DNA of 7,893 nucleotides, from NCBI GenBank assembly GCA_003133205.1, contig PKWK01000245.1, positions 1 to 7,893 of the forward strand, given 5' to 3'. The notes below the pieces were generated by a model. The model was not told where the DNA came from. It ran no database searches and worked only from the letters and a program-made list of their open reading frames with translations. This document shows, piece after piece, positions 6,879 to 7,893 of the stretch. Positions within the stretch are counted from its first letter, which is position 1; the number at the start of each line of letters is the position of its first letter. The translations under genes and the position numbers were made by a program. The stretch comes from Granulicella sp. Its GTDB lineage: Bacteria > Acidobacteriota > Terriglobia > Terriglobales > Acidobacteriaceae.

Positions 6879-7892
6879 ATGGCCACCACACTCCAGACCG
6901 CAGATTCCCCAGCCGCATCAGCCGCCACAAGAGCGCAACTCGCCGCCCTGCTCCACGCAGCCGGCGTCGCGCCGCTCGACCAAACCGGCTGGATCCGAGT
7001 CACCGGCGAGGACCGCGTCCGCTGGCTCAACGGCATGGTCACCAACGCCATCCAGGAACTCGCACCCGGCGACGGTTGCTACAACTTCGTGCTCAACGCC
7101 CAGGGCCGCATCCAGGGCGACCTCACCGCATTTCTTCAGCCTGACGCCATCCTCCTCGAAACCGGCCGCCGGCAACTGCACGCGCTCATGGCCCACCTCG
7201 ACCACTTCATCATCATGGACGACGTCGAGCTCACCGACATCAGCGACCAGCGCACCGGCGTCCTCATCGCCGGCCCGCGAGCCGTATCCATACCTCAAGG
7301 GCTAAGCCTTCCGATCGATCAGCTCTCAACCCTTAGCCTTCAGTCAACAGAATCCGTCGACATCGTCTACGCTCACAGCCCCCTGGTCCCGCGCATCGAA
7401 CTGTGGTCCGATCCAGCCACAATCCAGCAACTTACAGCAGACCTCATCGCCGCCGGCGCAGCACCCGTCTCCCCCGAAGCCCTCGACCAACTCCGTATCC
7501 TCGAAGGCACGCCCCGCTACGGCACCGACATCCGCAACTCCGGAACAGCCCACGACCTCCCGCAGGAGACCGCCCAAACCCGCGCCCTGCACTTCTCCAA
7601 AGGCTGCTACCTCGGCCAGGAGATCGTCGAACGCATCCGCTCGCGCGGCAACGTGCACCGCACCTTCTCCGGCTTCTCGCTCACCGGCACACTGCCCGCG
7701 CCCGGCACCGCGCTCACCGCCGAAGGCAAGCCCGTCGGCGAACTCACCAGCGTCGCATCCATCGCCATCTCCGAATCCCCCGTCCAGTTCGCCCTCGGCT
7801 ACGTCCGCCGCGAAGCACTCGACCGCGCCCTCACCCTGGAATATCCCGGAGGCACGGCGACGCCCATCGCGCTGCCGTTCGCAGTCTCCTGA
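6879..7892 (+). CDS. ygfZ: YgfZ/GcvT-like folate-binding protein, Fe-S cluster maintenance
   Basis: A complete 337-residue protein with the layout of YgfZ (COG0354), the T-protein relative that binds tetrahydrofolate and helps maintain some Fe-S enzymes, such as the MiaB-type methylthiotransferases, in E. coli. Diagnostic is KGCYLGQEIVERIRSRG (241-257), the YgfZ signature with conserved C243. Other family blocks are GWIRVTGEDRVRWLNGMVTN (37-56), YNFVLNAQGRIQGDL (68-82) and LRILEGTPRYGTDI (205-218), and a C-terminal beta-barrel region including FALGYVRREAL (304-314). It is clearly not the glycine-cleavage T-protein, which lacks the KGC motif. The ATG at 6879-6881 has only a weak upstream AGG at about 18 bases. 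The TGA ends one base before the window edge. It is divergent from the minus-strand genes, so it is probably a separate unit. Confidence 0.92.
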   Translation: MATTLQTADSPAASAATRAQLAALLHAAGVAPLDQTGWIRVTGEDRVRWLNGMVTNAIQELAPGDGCYNFVLNAQGRIQGDLTAFLQPDAILLETGRRQLHALMAHLDHFIIMDDVELTDISDQRTGVLIAGPRAVSIPQGLSLPIDQLSTLSLQSTESVDIVYAHSPLVPRIELWSDPATIQQLTADLIAAGAAPVSPEALDQLRILEGTPRYGTDIRNSGTAHDLPQETAQTRALHFSKGCYLGQEIVERIRSRGNVHRTFSGFSLTGTLPAPGTALTAEGKPVGELTSVASIAISESPVQFALGYVRREALDRALTLEYPGGTATPIALPFAVS

Positions 7893-7893
7893 G

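Noticed and set aside
7288..7344. Imperfect repeated CTAAGCCTTC / CTTAGCCTTC within the ygfZ gene
   Set aside because: Short, imperfect and explained by two Leu-Ser-Leu segments in the coding frame.

Overview
The window is chromosomal, GC-rich (roughly 60% G+C) and densely coding. I see no mobile element, CRISPR array, rRNA or tRNA. All genes look like housekeeping or conserved accessory genes of a free-living diderm bacterium. The Gly-Asn-Gly-Thr-Arg form of DapF, the GT-C enzyme, the secreted HELTH peptidase and the base composition would suit an Acidobacteriota (Terriglobia) genome. That placement is inference from general impression, not from a marker gene.

Layout: six genes lie head to tail on the minus strand and one gene diverges on the plus strand. 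In minus-strand transcription order they are: a secreted or lipoprotein-like zinc metallopeptidase (6805 to 5084); a 5'-methylthioadenosine phosphorylase, mtnP (5029 to 4169, TTG start); a PfkB-family kinase (4088 to 3144); a polytopic GT-C-type glycosyltransferase (3100 to 1334); an MgtC/SapB-family membrane protein (1285 to 581); and diaminopimelate epimerase, dapF (573 to the window edge, C-terminus missing). Gaps are 54, 80, 43, 48 and 7 bp with no convincing terminator, so a shared transcript is plausible, most strongly for mgtC-like/dapF. On the plus strand, a complete YgfZ/GcvT-like folate-binding protein (6879-7892) is read divergently from the peptidase across about 73 bp that contain a TATAAT hexamer.

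Working together: mtnP and the PfkB kinase form the most coherent functional pair, probably in salvage of 5'-deoxynucleosides or related sugars. The glycosyltransferase, MgtC-like protein and DapF all concern the envelope (glycan transfer, membrane/Mg2+ homeostasis, the meso-diaminopimelate/lysine precursor), and the peptidase is also predicted to act outside the cytoplasm. YgfZ serves Fe-S cluster enzyme maintenance.

I did not find an obviously new multigene system. The observations most worth checking are the DapF active-site motif, where serine replaces the first catalytic cysteine, the orphan PfkB kinase beside mtnP, and the uncharacterised metallopeptidase.
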